The translations under genes were made by a program, and so were the position numbers. Positions 1-8,387 of a stretch of 64,000 nt of DNA are shown piece by piece. The notes under the pieces are model-generated. The model was not told where the DNA came from. It worked only from the letters and a program-made list of their open reading frames with translations, and made no database searches. Positions within the stretch are counted from its first letter, which is position 1, and each line of letters starts with the position of its first letter. The DNA comes from an uncultured bacterium (GTDB lineage: Bacteria > Cyanobacteriota > Vampirovibrionia > Gastranaerophilales > Gastranaerophilaceae): NCBI GenBank assembly GCA_902788345.1, contig CADAJP010000010.1, positions 782-64,781 on the forward strand, in the 5' to 3' direction.

Positions 1-240
1 AAAGAGTTGGTAGAGCAAGCTCTACATTTTGAACTCTTTGTTCGTTCCGCTTCGCATCCACTCACGGGAGCTATTGCGGCATATCAACTATTCAATTTTC
101 AAAGAGTTTGAAAACCCTCTTTATTATTCTAACCGCTAAAGAATTATTGTCAATGATTATTGAGTTTATATATTACATAAAATGCCAATAATTCCCGCTG
201 TTATAGGCAAGTACATTCCATACGCCCATATAAAAATTAT
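1..240. other. Non-coding left edge with inverted repeats
   Basis: No gene is visible. A strong hairpin is formed by GTAGAGC (10-16) and GCTCTAC (19-25), enclosed by AAAGAGTT (1-8) and AACTCTTT (32-39). AACTCTTTG at 32-40 is also complementary to CAAAGAGTT at 100-108, so alternative folds are possible. AAAGAG (101-106) and CTCTTT (117-122) followed by an AT-rich tail could act as a weak terminator. This is the region downstream of infC, where many bacteria carry rpmI and rplT; neither is present within these 240 bases. Confidence 0.5.
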
Positions 241-795
241 TTAGCCTTGTTGAGATTGACCAACCAGGAAGAATGTTACATTTCTGCCTTCTAATTGAGG
301 TTTTTTCTCTAACACTGCACCTACATCAGCCTTTTCAAGCATGTCTTGTATAAATCTGTTCGCCAAATCGAATGCCAAATTTGAATGCTGCATCTCTCTG
401 CCGCGAAGCATGACAACACCTTTTACTTTATTACCCTGAGAAATAAATTTAGATGCGGCTTTTATACGAACTTCATAATCATGTACATCTATTTTATAAC
501 GCATCTTTACTTCTTTTATTTCAACAACATGCTGCTTTTTCTTTGCTTCTTTAGCTTTTTTTGCTAATTCATATTTATACTTGCCGTAATCAAGTATCTT
601 TGCTACAGGAGGGTCCTGATTAGGACTTATTAACACCAAATCTAAATCCGCATCCTCTGCCATTTTTAGTGCTTTTATCGTTGGCACTACACCATGGTTT
701 TCACCGTTTTCATCTATCAATCTAACTTCTTTTGATTTTATCTGATTATTGAGTATGGTCTTGTCTTTTGACCTGGTATTATTTACTATAGCTAT
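241..795 (-). CDS. infC: Translation initiation factor IF-3 with probable AUA start
   Basis: IF-3 binds the 30S subunit, monitors initiator tRNA pairing and blocks premature 50S joining. The frame shows the N-domain opening (NNQIKSKEVR, then IDENGE) and the C-domain (VVEIKEVKMRYKID). The first in-frame ATG (718-720) lies inside the conserved N-domain, so it cannot be the true start. No ATG, GTG or TTG occurs between it and the upstream stop at 832-834. An ATA codon at 793-795 sits 8 nt after a GGAG, giving 184 residues, the usual family length. E. coli infC starts at AUU, which lets IF-3 repress its own translation; an AUA start here would allow the same control (inference). rpmI and rplT are not seen next to it. 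Confidence 0.9.
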   Translation of the reverse strand: MAIVNNTRSKDKTILNNQIKSKEVRLIDENGENHGVVPTIKALKMAEDADLDLVLISPNQDPPVAKILDYGKYKYELAKKAKEAKKKQHVVEIKEVKMRYKIDVHDYEVRIKAASKFISQGNKVKGVVMLRGREMQHSNLAFDLANRFIQDMLEKADVGAVLEKKPQLEGRNVTFFLVGQSQQG

Positions 796-1052
796 TGTCC
801 TGTCTCCTATATTACTTTGTATTACAACAACTTATTCTACATAAAAATAAAATATAAGTCTATAGGATAATATACAACTAATATTAACTTTTGTAAACCC
901 CTCAAAAATAACAAAACTAAGCTTTTGTAAAATATTTGTAAAATTTTGATTAAATTTCTAAAGTTTTTGAATATTTAACCGACATATAAATTGTTGATCA
1001 ATTACAGACTTAAACAAAAATCTTGTGAAAATTAAATAAGGAGTATGAACGC

Positions 1053-1187
1053 ATGGACAAGCAAACTAAGGTCATGGACACAGTCGAAATGAACATTACC
1101 CCGGCAGAGAAATCTATTGAAAAACCGATTCAACAATTATTCGATGAATGTCTGAGTTTTATTTCAATCAACAGTTTTGAAATTTAA
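1053..1187 (+). CDS. Small ORF, 44 residues, unknown
   Basis: I do not recognise this product. ATG at 1053 follows AAGGAG (1038-1043) with 9 nt spacing. An earlier ATG at 1045 is too close to the SD and closes after 15 codons. The protein begins MDKQTKVMDTVEMNI and ends SINSFEI; it is polar and has no signal peptide or membrane segment. The stop is followed 25 nt later by a clear terminator, so the unit looks like a monocistronic transcript. The SD, the start and the terminator all agree, but a non-coding RNA cannot be excluded. Confidence 0.5.
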   Translation: MDKQTKVMDTVEMNITPAEKSIEKPIQQLFDECLSFISINSFEI

Positions 1188-1212
1188 TAACTACCTTATT
1201 CACAAAACAAAC

Positions 1213-1244
1213 AAAAAGATCTTCTTAAAAAGAAGGTCTTTTTT
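1213..1244 (+). terminator. Rho-independent terminator
   Basis: AAAAGATCTTCTT pairs with AGAAGGTCTTTT (one G-U) around a short A-rich loop, followed by T residues. It ends the unit carrying the 44-residue ORF. An outer repeat AATAACTAC (1186-1194) / GTAGTTATT (1245-1253) would extend the stem. Confidence 0.75.
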
Positions 1245-1276
1245 GTAGTTATTGTTACATATACATGCATTATTTC

Positions 1277-1305
1277 TTGACCGAGGTGTAAATATATGTT
1301 AAGAT
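1277..1305 (+). promoter_or_regulatory. Putative sigma-70 promoter
   Basis: TTGACC (1277-1282), 17 nt spacer, TAAGAT (1300-1305), placed 22 nt before the first of two tandem secreted-protein genes. Confidence 0.5.
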
Positions 1306-1327
1306 ATCCTCGAGGTATGATAAAACT

Positions 1328-1936
1328 ATGAAGCAAAAAAATTTGTTTTTAGGTTTTATAATTTTTGCAATTACAGGTGTGTTGACATCTGCGTATGCAA
1401 AAACGGTTGCAGTAGAATCATTAAGCAATTTTTCAACTGCAAACCCACCGGCATCAATCAGCATTAAATTGCTTGAACCTATCGATTTAGACGCAAAAAC
1501 TATAGTTGAAGCAGGTGCAATTATGCAAGGAAAACTGGTTGATGTGGAAAGTCCGAAAAGACTTAAAAGAGACGCAAAATTCTCTTTTGTCCCGACATCT
1601 TACAAAACTTCAGAAGGGAACCCTGTTATTGTTCACCACGAAGTAGTAGCCAAGTACAAAAAACCAACAAATCCCAAAAAGATTGTAAAGTCAGCGGCTT
1701 TAGGTGTTGGCGGATTCTTTGTAAAAGGTCTTAGTACCGGCGTTGCAGCTGTCGAAGGTGCAGTAAAAAATGAAGAAGGCAACGTTTTAAAATCAACGGC
1801 AGTTTCGGTTTATCAAGCATCTCCTATAGCTTACGTTGAAAAAGGACAAGATCTTGAAATCAAAAACAATCAGGTTTTTTACCTTAAATTTCCAAGTGTA
1901 AATGATACTGATATTGATATAGACGATGAAGAATAA
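1328..1936 (+). CDS. Secreted protein, unknown, paralogue of its neighbour
   Basis: 202 residues. A signal peptide covers about residues 1-24 (hydrophobic core LFLGFIIFAITGVL, ending SAYA before KTV). The mature start KTVAVESLSNFSTANPPAS matches the neighbour's KTIQVSALEDFNTANPPAV, so the two are paralogues. A second shared block is FSFVPTSY here and FAFVPSSY there. This copy has an extra Gly/Val-rich middle segment (about 120-150) that could be a weak membrane-interacting helix, and a very acidic tail (DTDIDIDDEE). I do not recognise the family. It probably lies in the periplasm or on the surface, and is cotranscribed with the next gene (19 nt gap). Confidence 0.85.
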   Translation: MKQKNLFLGFIIFAITGVLTSAYAKTVAVESLSNFSTANPPASISIKLLEPIDLDAKTIVEAGAIMQGKLVDVESPKRLKRDAKFSFVPTSYKTSEGNPVIVHHEVVAKYKKPTNPKKIVKSAALGVGGFFVKGLSTGVAAVEGAVKNEEGNVLKSTAVSVYQASPIAYVEKGQDLEIKNNQVFYLKFPSVNDTDIDIDDEE

Positions 1937-1955
1937 TAAAAAGGAGTAATATAAA

Positions 1956-2372
1956 ATGAAAAAATTATTAGGTGCAGTAGTCGGATTGGTAATGGCTTTA
2001 AGCTTATTGCAAACTGCTCAGGCAAAAACAATTCAGGTTTCAGCATTGGAAGATTTTAACACTGCAAATCCTCCTGCTGTATTACATGTTCAAATGAACG
2101 CAAATACTAGACTTGACTATGATTTGATGTTATTTCAAGGCTATCAGGTAACAGGTAAAATTGTTCCTGCTAACGGAACTTTTGCATTTGTACCTTCAAG
2201 TTATGTTAACTTCCAGGAAGAAAAATTGCCTATCAACAAAGAATATGCGGCTTACTACAAAGGCGGAAACGGTATCATCAGACAAAACCAACCGTTCTTG
2301 TTAGTATTCCCTGATAACGGCGCTGATACATTCCAATATTATGTACCAAGCTCTAGTGATATCAATAAATAA
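1956..2372 (+). CDS. Secreted protein, unknown, shorter paralogue
   Basis: 138 residues. A signal peptide covers about 1-23 (LLGAVVGLVMALSLLQTAQA) before KTIQVSAL. It shares the TANPPA block and the F-x-FVPSSY block with the preceding gene but lacks its middle insertion and acidic tail. AAGGAG lies 12 nt before the ATG. A strong hairpin terminator follows, so the pair forms a two-gene operon. Function is unknown; a periplasmic beta-rich domain is plausible but not shown. Confidence 0.85.
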   Translation: MKKLLGAVVGLVMALSLLQTAQAKTIQVSALEDFNTANPPAVLHVQMNANTRLDYDLMLFQGYQVTGKIVPANGTFAFVPSSYVNFQEEKLPINKEYAAYYKGGNGIIRQNQPFLLVFPDNGADTFQYYVPSSSDINK

Positions 2373-2392
2373 TAACAATTTTGTAAATGCAT

Positions 2393-2422
2393 AAAAAGCG
2401 TCAATGATTATTGACGCTTTTT
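2393..2422 (+). terminator. Rho-independent terminator
   Basis: Perfect 13-bp arms AAAAAGCGTCAAT / ATTGACGCTTTTT around the loop GATT, ending the tandem secreted-protein operon. Its symmetry means it could work in both directions. Confidence 0.85.
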
Positions 2423-2450
2423 ACTTTGCCTTAATATTCATTTTTTTATA

Positions 2451-2481
2451 TGATACAAGCAGAATTGATTTTAACTATAAT
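2451..2481 (+). promoter_or_regulatory. Putative promoter with consensus -10
   Basis: A perfect TATAAT at 2476-2481 lies 25 nt before the DUF475 gene. The upstream TGATAC (2451-2456) is only a weak -35 and the spacing (19 nt) is long. Confidence 0.4.
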
Positions 2482-2505
2482 AAATACTAAGATACGAGGG
2501 AAAAT

Positions 2506-3546
2506 ATGATTAAATTTTTTATGGATTCCATAATAGTAACAATAGTCGGTGTTATATGTGCATTCTTATGGGGTGAACATATTAAACCAGGCGGCGGATT
2601 TATGGCAGTTTTCATTGCGGGAATTTTGGCAATTCTTGAAATAAGCCTTTCATTTGACAACGCAGTAGTAAACGCAATGAAATTGGAAAATATGTCTAAA
2701 ATTTGGCAAAAGAGATTTTTAACCTGGGGTATTGCTATTGCAGTCTTTGGTATGAGATTTTTATTCCCGATTTTAGTAGTTTCAGTATTCGCAAAACTTG
2801 ATATGCTGACTGTAACTCACATTGCATTTACAGATTCTGACAAATATGCTCATTATCTTGAACTTTCACATGCACCAATTGTAACCTTTGGCGGAATGTT
2901 TTTAATAATGCTGTTTCTTAATTATTTCTTTAATCACGAAAAAGAAGTACATTGGATAAGCGTGATAGAAAAACCGTTATCGTATTTAGATCATTTCAGA
3001 GGAATAGAAATAATTATTTCCCTGATATTACTGATAGTATTGCAGAATTTTATACCTTCAGAAGAAAAAGTATCGGTAATAGTTGCCGGCATTGTGGGTA
3101 TAATAACCTTTCTTGCTATCGAAGGCTTATCACAATTTCTTGAACATCACGAACAGGCTCGTCTTGCAAAATGTACGGCAGACGCAGTAAAATGCACAGG
3201 ATTTATAAGCTTTTTATATCTTGAACTTATAGACGCTTCTTTCTCTTTAGACGGGGTATTGGGAGCATTTGCATTGAGTGATGATGTTGTAATTATCGCA
3301 ATAGGTTTGGGTATAGGCGCAATGTTTGTAAGGTCCTTAACCCTACTAATTGTGGAAACAAAGACATTAGCAAAATTTTTATATCTTGAACACGGAGCAC
3401 ACTGGGCAATCGGAGCTTTAGCGATAATAATGCTGATTACAACAGTCAGAGAAATTCCTGAAGTTATAACAGGTTTAATAGGACTGGTATTTATTATTGC
3501 TGCACTGATTTCATCAATAGTACACAACAGAAAAATGGTTGAATAG
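2506..3546 (+). CDS. DUF475 / TerC-superfamily integral membrane protein
   Basis: 346 residues with about eight or nine hydrophobic helices. The two signature repeats of the TerC/DUF475 fold are present: LSFDNAVVNA near residue 50 and LIDASFSLDGVLGAF near 245, each with an Asp inside a membrane segment. TerC-superfamily members are implicated in metal-ion export and in metalation of exported enzymes. The substrate of DUF475 proteins is not established. The start ATG has GAGGG 7 nt upstream. It faces kdsB tail to tail. Family assignment is firm; function is inference. Confidence 0.88.
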   Translation: MIKFFMDSIIVTIVGVICAFLWGEHIKPGGGFMAVFIAGILAILEISLSFDNAVVNAMKLENMSKIWQKRFLTWGIAIAVFGMRFLFPILVVSVFAKLDMLTVTHIAFTDSDKYAHYLELSHAPIVTFGGMFLIMLFLNYFFNHEKEVHWISVIEKPLSYLDHFRGIEIIISLILLIVLQNFIPSEEKVSVIVAGIVGIITFLAIEGLSQFLEHHEQARLAKCTADAVKCTGFISFLYLELIDASFSLDGVLGAFALSDDVVIIAIGLGIGAMFVRSLTLLIVETKTLAKFLYLEHGAHWAIGALAIIMLITTVREIPEVITGLIGLVFIIAALISSIVHNRKMVE

Positions 3547-3559
3547 ATACAATAATTTG

Positions 3560-4294
3560 TTATTTTAATTTCTGTTCAACAATATGCCTGAATTTTTCCA
3601 AATCTTCTTTGGTATCAATTCCGACAGGAACAAAATCAACAACAGAAGTCTTGATTTTCATACCGTTTTCCAAGGCTCTTAACTGTTCCAAACTTTCAGT
3701 TTTCTCTAAGTTTGTCTGAGGCAGAGAAGTCATAATCTCTAGCGCTTTTCTTTTATAACCGTATATCCCCAGATGTCCGTAAAAAGTTGCAATACCGGAA
3801 TTCCTTTCATAAGGAATTTTTGAACGTGAAAAATAGAGCGCAAAACCGTTATTATCAGTAACGCATTTTACAAGATTCGGGTTATTTGCTTCTTCATTAT
3901 CAATTTTTCTTATTAAAGTTGAAATATCTGCTTTGTCATCTTCGATAACATTTTTTATTACAGCATCAATACTTTCAGGTTTTATAAGAGGTTCATCCCC
4001 CTGCAAATTACAAATATAATCAATTTCTGGATGACGGGAAACAACTTCCATTATTCTGTCCGAGCCTGATTTATGATTTTCGGATGTCATTTCAGCCACC
4101 CCGCCAAAACCCGCAACACAATCATAAATTCTTTTATCATCAGTAGCGACAATAATTATATCCGCAAGTTTTGACATTTGGGCTTTTTCATAAACCCACT
4201 GAATAACCGGTTTACCTGCTACTTCCAACAACGGTTTGCCCTCTAATCTTGAAGAACCGTACCTTGCCGGTATTATTATTGCTGCTTTTCCCAT
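3560..4294 (-). CDS. kdsB: 3-deoxy-manno-octulosonate cytidylyltransferase
   Basis: Activates KDO with CTP to CMP-KDO in the cytoplasm, the donor for lipopolysaccharide inner core. 244 residues, the normal length. The N-terminal nucleotide-binding loop is IIPARYGSSRLEGKPL, followed by VATDD (about 50-54), the metal-binding region NLQGDEPL (about 97) and EQLRALENG near the C-terminus, all in family order. This is direct evidence for a Gram-negative type outer membrane. No other KDO genes are adjacent. Confidence 0.95.
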   Translation of the reverse strand: MGKAAIIIPARYGSSRLEGKPLLEVAGKPVIQWVYEKAQMSKLADIIIVATDDKRIYDCVAGFGGVAEMTSENHKSGSDRIMEVVSRHPEIDYICNLQGDEPLIKPESIDAVIKNVIEDDKADISTLIRKIDNEEANNPNLVKCVTDNNGFALYFSRSKIPYERNSGIATFYGHLGIYGYKRKALEIMTSLPQTNLEKTESLEQLRALENGMKIKTSVVDFVPVGIDTKEDLEKFRHIVEQKLK

Positions 4295-4336
4295 AATAAA
4301 ATTCCCCTATTTGTATTCGCAAATACATTATAAAAC

Positions 4337-4374
4337 AAAAAAAATGATTGTCTGAATAAATCAAACAATCATTT
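4337..4374 (-). terminator. Rho-independent terminator (minus strand)
   Basis: AAATGATTGT / ACAATCATTT arms plus an inner TGA/TCA pair; read on the minus strand the stem is followed by eight T residues. It lies between the 108-residue gene and kdsB, so these are separate transcripts. Confidence 0.75.
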
Positions 4375-4402
4375 AAAAATTTTTTTTACTTCACATCATA
4401 TA

Positions 4403-4729
4403 TTATTCTTCATCAGGAATACCTTCAGGAAGATTTTTTAATGCTTCTGTGTATTCCTTATGGTCTATCTCTCCTGACATAAGTTTATCAAACAATTCTT
4501 CAGAAGTTGGTTCTTTTTCTGCCGGAGGTTCCGGTAATGATTTAATAAACCCTAAGGCTGTTTTTACATCAGTTTCGCCATCTAATAATTTTTGCATTGC
4601 ATCCATAGGATCTTCAAATTTACTCAGTTTAGATGCAATATCAATATCCGGTTTTTTAGGTGCTCCCTGAGGCTTAACCGACTTCTTTGCTGGTAATTTT
4701 CCACTATCAGGATTAAATTCAATTGCCAT
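4403..4729 (-). CDS. Hypothetical acidic protein, 108 residues
   Basis: Unknown family. The start MAIEFNPDSGKL is chosen because AAAGGAG lies 8 nt upstream; an ATG further upstream lacks an SD. The protein is soluble, rich in Lys, Glu, Asp and Pro. It has two short similar segments, LLDGETDVKTALGFIKSLPE and LMSGEIDHKEYTEALKNLPE, that look like an internal duplication of a helical unit. It is separated from rarA by about 110 bases, and cotranscription is uncertain. Confidence 0.75.
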   Translation of the reverse strand: MAIEFNPDSGKLPAKKSVKPQGAPKKPDIDIASKLSKFEDPMDAMQKLLDGETDVKTALGFIKSLPEPPAEKEPTSEELFDKLMSGEIDHKEYTEALKNLPEGIPDEE

Positions 4730-4839
4730 GCTTATACTCCTTTCATGCGTACAACATTTCATTCTACCGACATGATATTTATCGGCAAAAGGACAAAAAA
4801 CTTTAATAAAAAATGAAGTTTGTTACAAGATTTTACAAT

Positions 4840-6072
4840 TTATCTTGTATATTTTACCCCCAAAAGTTCATCAGGCATAAATTGCTGGTTATAATCGGGA
4901 TTTGAATGGGTATAAACATATCCTTCCCCAAATCCGTATTTTTTTGCATCTTTATAGTGAGAATCTCTTAAATGCATAGGAGGAGGGTAATCCTTACCGG
5001 CATTTATATCACTCATAGCACTATCTATAGCCATTATAGCCTCATTTGATTTTGGTGCTCTTGCAACATATATTACTGCCATTGCCAATGGTATTCTGCC
5101 CTCCGGCAAACCTATTAATTCGACTGCTTTATAAGCATTTACAGCAATATTCATAGCATTAGGATCAGCAAGCCCAACATCTTCAGAAGCGCAAACAATT
5201 AACCTGCGGGCAATAAATCTTGGATCTTCACCTGCTTTTAACATCTTTGCCAAATAGTATATCGCAGCATCAGGATCACTCCCTCGTAAACTTTTTTGAA
5301 ACGCTGAAGCACAATCATAATGTTCTTGTTCAGAATAACGCGTATTTCTCTGTTGGCAAATTTCTTCAATAATTTTTACCGTTAAATTTCTTTTGCCGTC
5401 TTTTAAATCACTTGCGAAATAAGAATTTTCAACAATATTGAGTGCATATCTTGCATCCCCTCTTGCAAGATTTATAATAAAATCTAAAACACCGCTTTCG
5501 CAATCCATTTGAGAATAATGAGTTGCAAGATACTGAAACCCTTTTCTTATAATCTGAGTCATACTCTCATCATCAATAGAATTGAGCCTTACGACCTGTA
5601 CCCTTGATAACAGAGCAGGCACAACCTGAAAAGACGGATTTTCCGTTGTTGAACCAATTAAAAATAATGTACCGTTTTCAAGATGAGGTAAAAGAGCATC
5701 CTGCTGTGTCTTTGAATAGCGGTGGATTTCATCAATAAAAAGTATCGTTTTCTGACCTGAACGCAGAGCTTCCTTTGCCTTTTCCACAGCCTCTTTTATA
5801 TCTTTCACTCCTGATGTTACGGCAGAAATTTCAATAAAATTTGCATTCGTTTTTGTTGCAATAAGCCTTGCCAATGTTGTTTTACCACATCCAGGAGTTC
5901 CCCAAAAAATCATTGAAAAAAGTCTGTTTGTTTTTAACAAATTTAAAATAGGACTTTTTTCGGAAATAACATTGCTCTGACCTAAAAATTCCTCTACAGT
6001 TTTTGGACGGAGTATTTCTGCCAAAGGTATTTGTTTATTCTGATTTTCCAGTTCCGTAAATAAATTATTCAT
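4840..6072 (-). CDS. rarA: Replication-associated recombination protein A (AAA+ ATPase)
   Basis: RarA/MgsA/WRNIP1-type ATPase acting at stalled replication forks and single-stranded gaps. 410 residues. Walker A GTPGCGKTT at about 58-66, Walker B ILFIDEIHR with D114-E115, sensor-1 region IGSTTENPSF and arginine-rich ALLSRVQV follow in order. The C-terminal part carries the family signature SLRGSDPDAAIYYLAKML and PEGRIPLAMA. The start MNNLFTELENQ is close to a divergent promoter region shared with the solute-binding protein gene. Confidence 0.93.
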   Translation of the reverse strand: MNNLFTELENQNKQIPLAEILRPKTVEEFLGQSNVISEKSPILNLLKTNRLFSMIFWGTPGCGKTTLARLIATKTNANFIEISAVTSGVKDIKEAVEKAKEALRSGQKTILFIDEIHRYSKTQQDALLPHLENGTLFLIGSTTENPSFQVVPALLSRVQVVRLNSIDDESMTQIIRKGFQYLATHYSQMDCESGVLDFIINLARGDARYALNIVENSYFASDLKDGKRNLTVKIIEEICQQRNTRYSEQEHYDCASAFQKSLRGSDPDAAIYYLAKMLKAGEDPRFIARRLIVCASEDVGLADPNAMNIAVNAYKAVELIGLPEGRIPLAMAVIYVARAPKSNEAIMAIDSAMSDINAGKDYPPPMHLRDSHYKDAKKYGFGEGYVYTHSNPDYNQQFMPDELLGVKYTR

Positions 6073-6093
6073 TGTATAATTATAGCATGAGAA

Positions 6094-6130
6094 GGTAATA
6101 AGGGAATAAGTGAATAAGTGAATAAGTTCG
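6094..6130 (-). repeat. Octamer tandem repeat overlapping a gene start
   Basis: Read on the minus strand: GAACTTATTC followed by about four 8-bp units of the type CTTATTCA/CTTATTCC. The same GAACTTATT head plus octamers occurs at 11107-11140 and 31095-31153. Here the array runs into the first codons of the solute-binding protein. Confidence 0.7.
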
Positions 6131-7338
6131 TATCATTTTTAATTATAGCAATATTATCATTATCTATAGGGTTATTTTTTATATTAAGAAAAACAAATGC
6201 AGATAACGAAGTTATATTCTGGACGTTGCAAATGAGCGACTTTGCTCCTTATATCAACGGAGTAATAAACGATTTTGAGAAAGAAAACCCTGATATAAAA
6301 ATCAAATGGGTTGATGTTCCTTTTTCAGAGGGCGAAAAAAGAACTCTTGCTTCAGTTTTAAGCGATAATCCGCCGGATTTGGTTAACCTTAATCCTGATT
6401 TTTCCTCGACACTTGCTCATAAAGGAGCCTTGCTTGAAATAGAAAAAAGTGAACTGGAACAGTTCCATCCCGAAATTTTAAAATCACTTGAAGTCAACGG
6501 GAAATATTATTCGATTCCGTGGTATGCAACAAGCTCTATTACAATCTATAATAAAGATTTAATCAGCAAATCCGGCATAAAATTACCGCAAACCTACAAA
6601 GATATTGAACAAAATGCCAAAACGGTTAAAAATAAAACAGGAGCGTACATTACTCTGCCAAACATAACAGAAAATGATACAATGCTCAAAATCCTTAATA
6701 AATACGGTTGTACAGTATCAAATCTAAAAATGAACAAATGCACAGAAGTTTTTGAAATGTTCAAAAATATGTATTCTAAAAATTTGATACCAAAAGAAAC
6801 AGTAACCGTAACACTTCAGGAAGCACTTGAAAAATATATGTCAGAAAACATTGCACTGATAGGAGCAGGTGCCAATTTCTTAAATATGATTAAAGAAAAT
6901 GCGCCTGCAACATATTCAAAAACTAATGTTGCTCCGCAAATTAAGGGTGAACTCGGGCAGAACGATTTTTCTTTGATGAATTTTGTAATTCCATTAAAAG
7001 CAAAACATAAAGAGCAGGCACTAAAATTCGCCCTTTATCTGACAAATGATAAAAACCAGCTTGATCTTGCCAAACTTACAAATGTTATTGCAGTAAACAG
7101 CAAAACCCTGCAAAATAAGTTTTACACAAGTTATGAAAATGATGACTTAATGGCAAAAGCAAGGGTTATAAGCGCCTCACAGCTTAACCATCTTAAACCT
7201 GTATTCAGAACTCAAAGAGGTCAAAAAGACATTAATAATATAATAAATACTGCCGTTCAAAATATATTACTCAACAAAGGTAAAACCGAGGATATTCTTG
7301 ACAAAACGGCAAAGAATTTAAGCAAAATTGAAAAATAA
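6118..7338 (+). CDS. Membrane-anchored extracellular solute-binding protein, family 1
   Basis: 406 residues, starting at GTG directly after an in-frame stop at 6115-6117. One N-terminal hydrophobic segment (about 4-23, SFLIIAILSLSIGLFFIL) has no lipobox or clear cleavage site, so the protein is probably anchored by that helix. The body matches sugar-type ABC binding proteins: VINDFEKENPDIKIKWVDVP, LNPDFSSTLAHKGALLEIE, YSIPWYATSSITIYNKDL. Such proteins deliver oligosaccharides to a permease, but no permease or ATPase gene is nearby. It forms a likely operon with the following dehydrogenase, 20 nt downstream. Substrate unknown. Confidence 0.85.
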   Translation: MNKFVSFLIIAILSLSIGLFFILRKTNADNEVIFWTLQMSDFAPYINGVINDFEKENPDIKIKWVDVPFSEGEKRTLASVLSDNPPDLVNLNPDFSSTLAHKGALLEIEKSELEQFHPEILKSLEVNGKYYSIPWYATSSITIYNKDLISKSGIKLPQTYKDIEQNAKTVKNKTGAYITLPNITENDTMLKILNKYGCTVSNLKMNKCTEVFEMFKNMYSKNLIPKETVTVTLQEALEKYMSENIALIGAGANFLNMIKENAPATYSKTNVAPQIKGELGQNDFSLMNFVIPLKAKHKEQALKFALYLTNDKNQLDLAKLTNVIAVNSKTLQNKFYTSYENDDLMAKARVISASQLNHLKPVFRTQRGQKDINNIINTAVQNILLNKGKTEDILDKTAKNLSKIEK

Positions 7339-7358
7339 TTTTATAAAAGGAGAAATAA

Positions 7359-8324
7359 ATGAAGGCATTATTATTTGATAAAGAATTAAAACTTGTAAAT
7401 GACTATGAAAAACCGATACCTAAAAAAAATGAAGCGCTTGTTCGCGTAACATTGGCAGGAATTTGCAATACTGATTACGAAATAACAAAAGGCTATATGG
7501 GATATGTCGGAATATTAGGACACGAAGCAGTCGGCATTGTAGAAGATGTAAATTCTGATGACAAATCATTAATCGGCAAGAGAGTAGTTCCTGAAATAAG
7601 TTACGGATGTGAAGATCCTGAATGTGAATGGTGTGCAAAGAAAAATTACCGCCACTGTCCGAACAGACATACTCTTGGCATTTGGCAAAAGGACGGAGTT
7701 TTCGCACAATACTTTACAATGCCGACAAAGGTTTTATTTGAAGTACCTGATGAAGTTCCTGATACACAGGCTGTATTTGTTGAACCGCTTGCCGCAGCAT
7801 TAGAAATTAATGAGCAATTACATATAAAACCGATGGACAAAGTTGTTGTTTTGGGGGACGGCAAACTCGGTTTAATTACGGCATTGGCACTAAATTCACA
7901 AAATATTGATGTAACTTTAGTGGGCAAACATCAAAATAAACTTGATATCGCAAAAGAACAGGGAGTTAAAACGGCATTGTTACAAGATTTTTCGATAGAA
8001 AAGAAATATGATATAGTTGTAGAAGCAACAGGCTCTGTTTCAGGTTTTGAAACATCGCTTGCGCTGACAAAACCAAGAGGAGTTCTGGTTTTAAAAAGTA
8101 CAGTTGCAACAGGAAAAGAATTAAATCTTGCACCTATAGTAATTGATGAAATTACTGTTTTAGGTTCAAGATGCGGACAATTTCCGCCTGCTTTAAGACT
8201 GTTACAGTCAGGCAAAGTGGATTTTTCAAAACTCATTTCGGGAATTTATGATGTCGATAAAGCTCTTGAAGCTTTTGAAAGAAACAAAGAAAAAGACACA
8301 TTGAAAGTGTTATTAAAATTTTAA
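7359..8324 (+). CDS. Zinc-dependent medium-chain alcohol dehydrogenase
   Basis: 321 residues. GroES-like catalytic domain with GICNTD and GILGHEAVG (catalytic zinc ligands Cys and His/Glu) and a structural-zinc Cys cluster CEDPECEWC...C around residues 84-98. A Rossmann domain follows with VVLGDGKLGL near 165 and VEATGS. MDR enzymes of this type oxidise polyols, sugars or threonine with NAD(P). Here the partner solute-binding protein suggests a carbohydrate substrate, but that is inference. AAGGAG precedes the ATG. A second, divergent MDR gene lies at 15.2-16.2 kb. Confidence 0.88.
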   Translation: MKALLFDKELKLVNDYEKPIPKKNEALVRVTLAGICNTDYEITKGYMGYVGILGHEAVGIVEDVNSDDKSLIGKRVVPEISYGCEDPECEWCAKKNYRHCPNRHTLGIWQKDGVFAQYFTMPTKVLFEVPDEVPDTQAVFVEPLAAALEINEQLHIKPMDKVVVLGDGKLGLITALALNSQNIDVTLVGKHQNKLDIAKEQGVKTALLQDFSIEKKYDIVVEATGSVSGFETSLALTKPRGVLVLKSTVATGKELNLAPIVIDEITVLGSRCGQFPPALRLLQSGKVDFSKLISGIYDVDKALEAFERNKEKDTLKVLLKF

Positions 8325-8387
8325 ACAACAGGATGCGAAGCATTGCACCCTGAGTGCTGATATTTATTATTTTTATAAAGAGGGAAT

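Noticed and set aside
1-60. tRNA-like string (TTGGTAGAGCA... followed by GTTCGTTC)
   Set aside because: The bases that should pair as D-stem and anticodon stem are not complementary, and no acceptor stem or T-loop consensus is present. The segment is better explained as nested inverted repeats.
3147-3527. 126-codon frame opposite the DUF475 gene
   Set aside because: Antisense to conserved membrane helices; no initiation signal.
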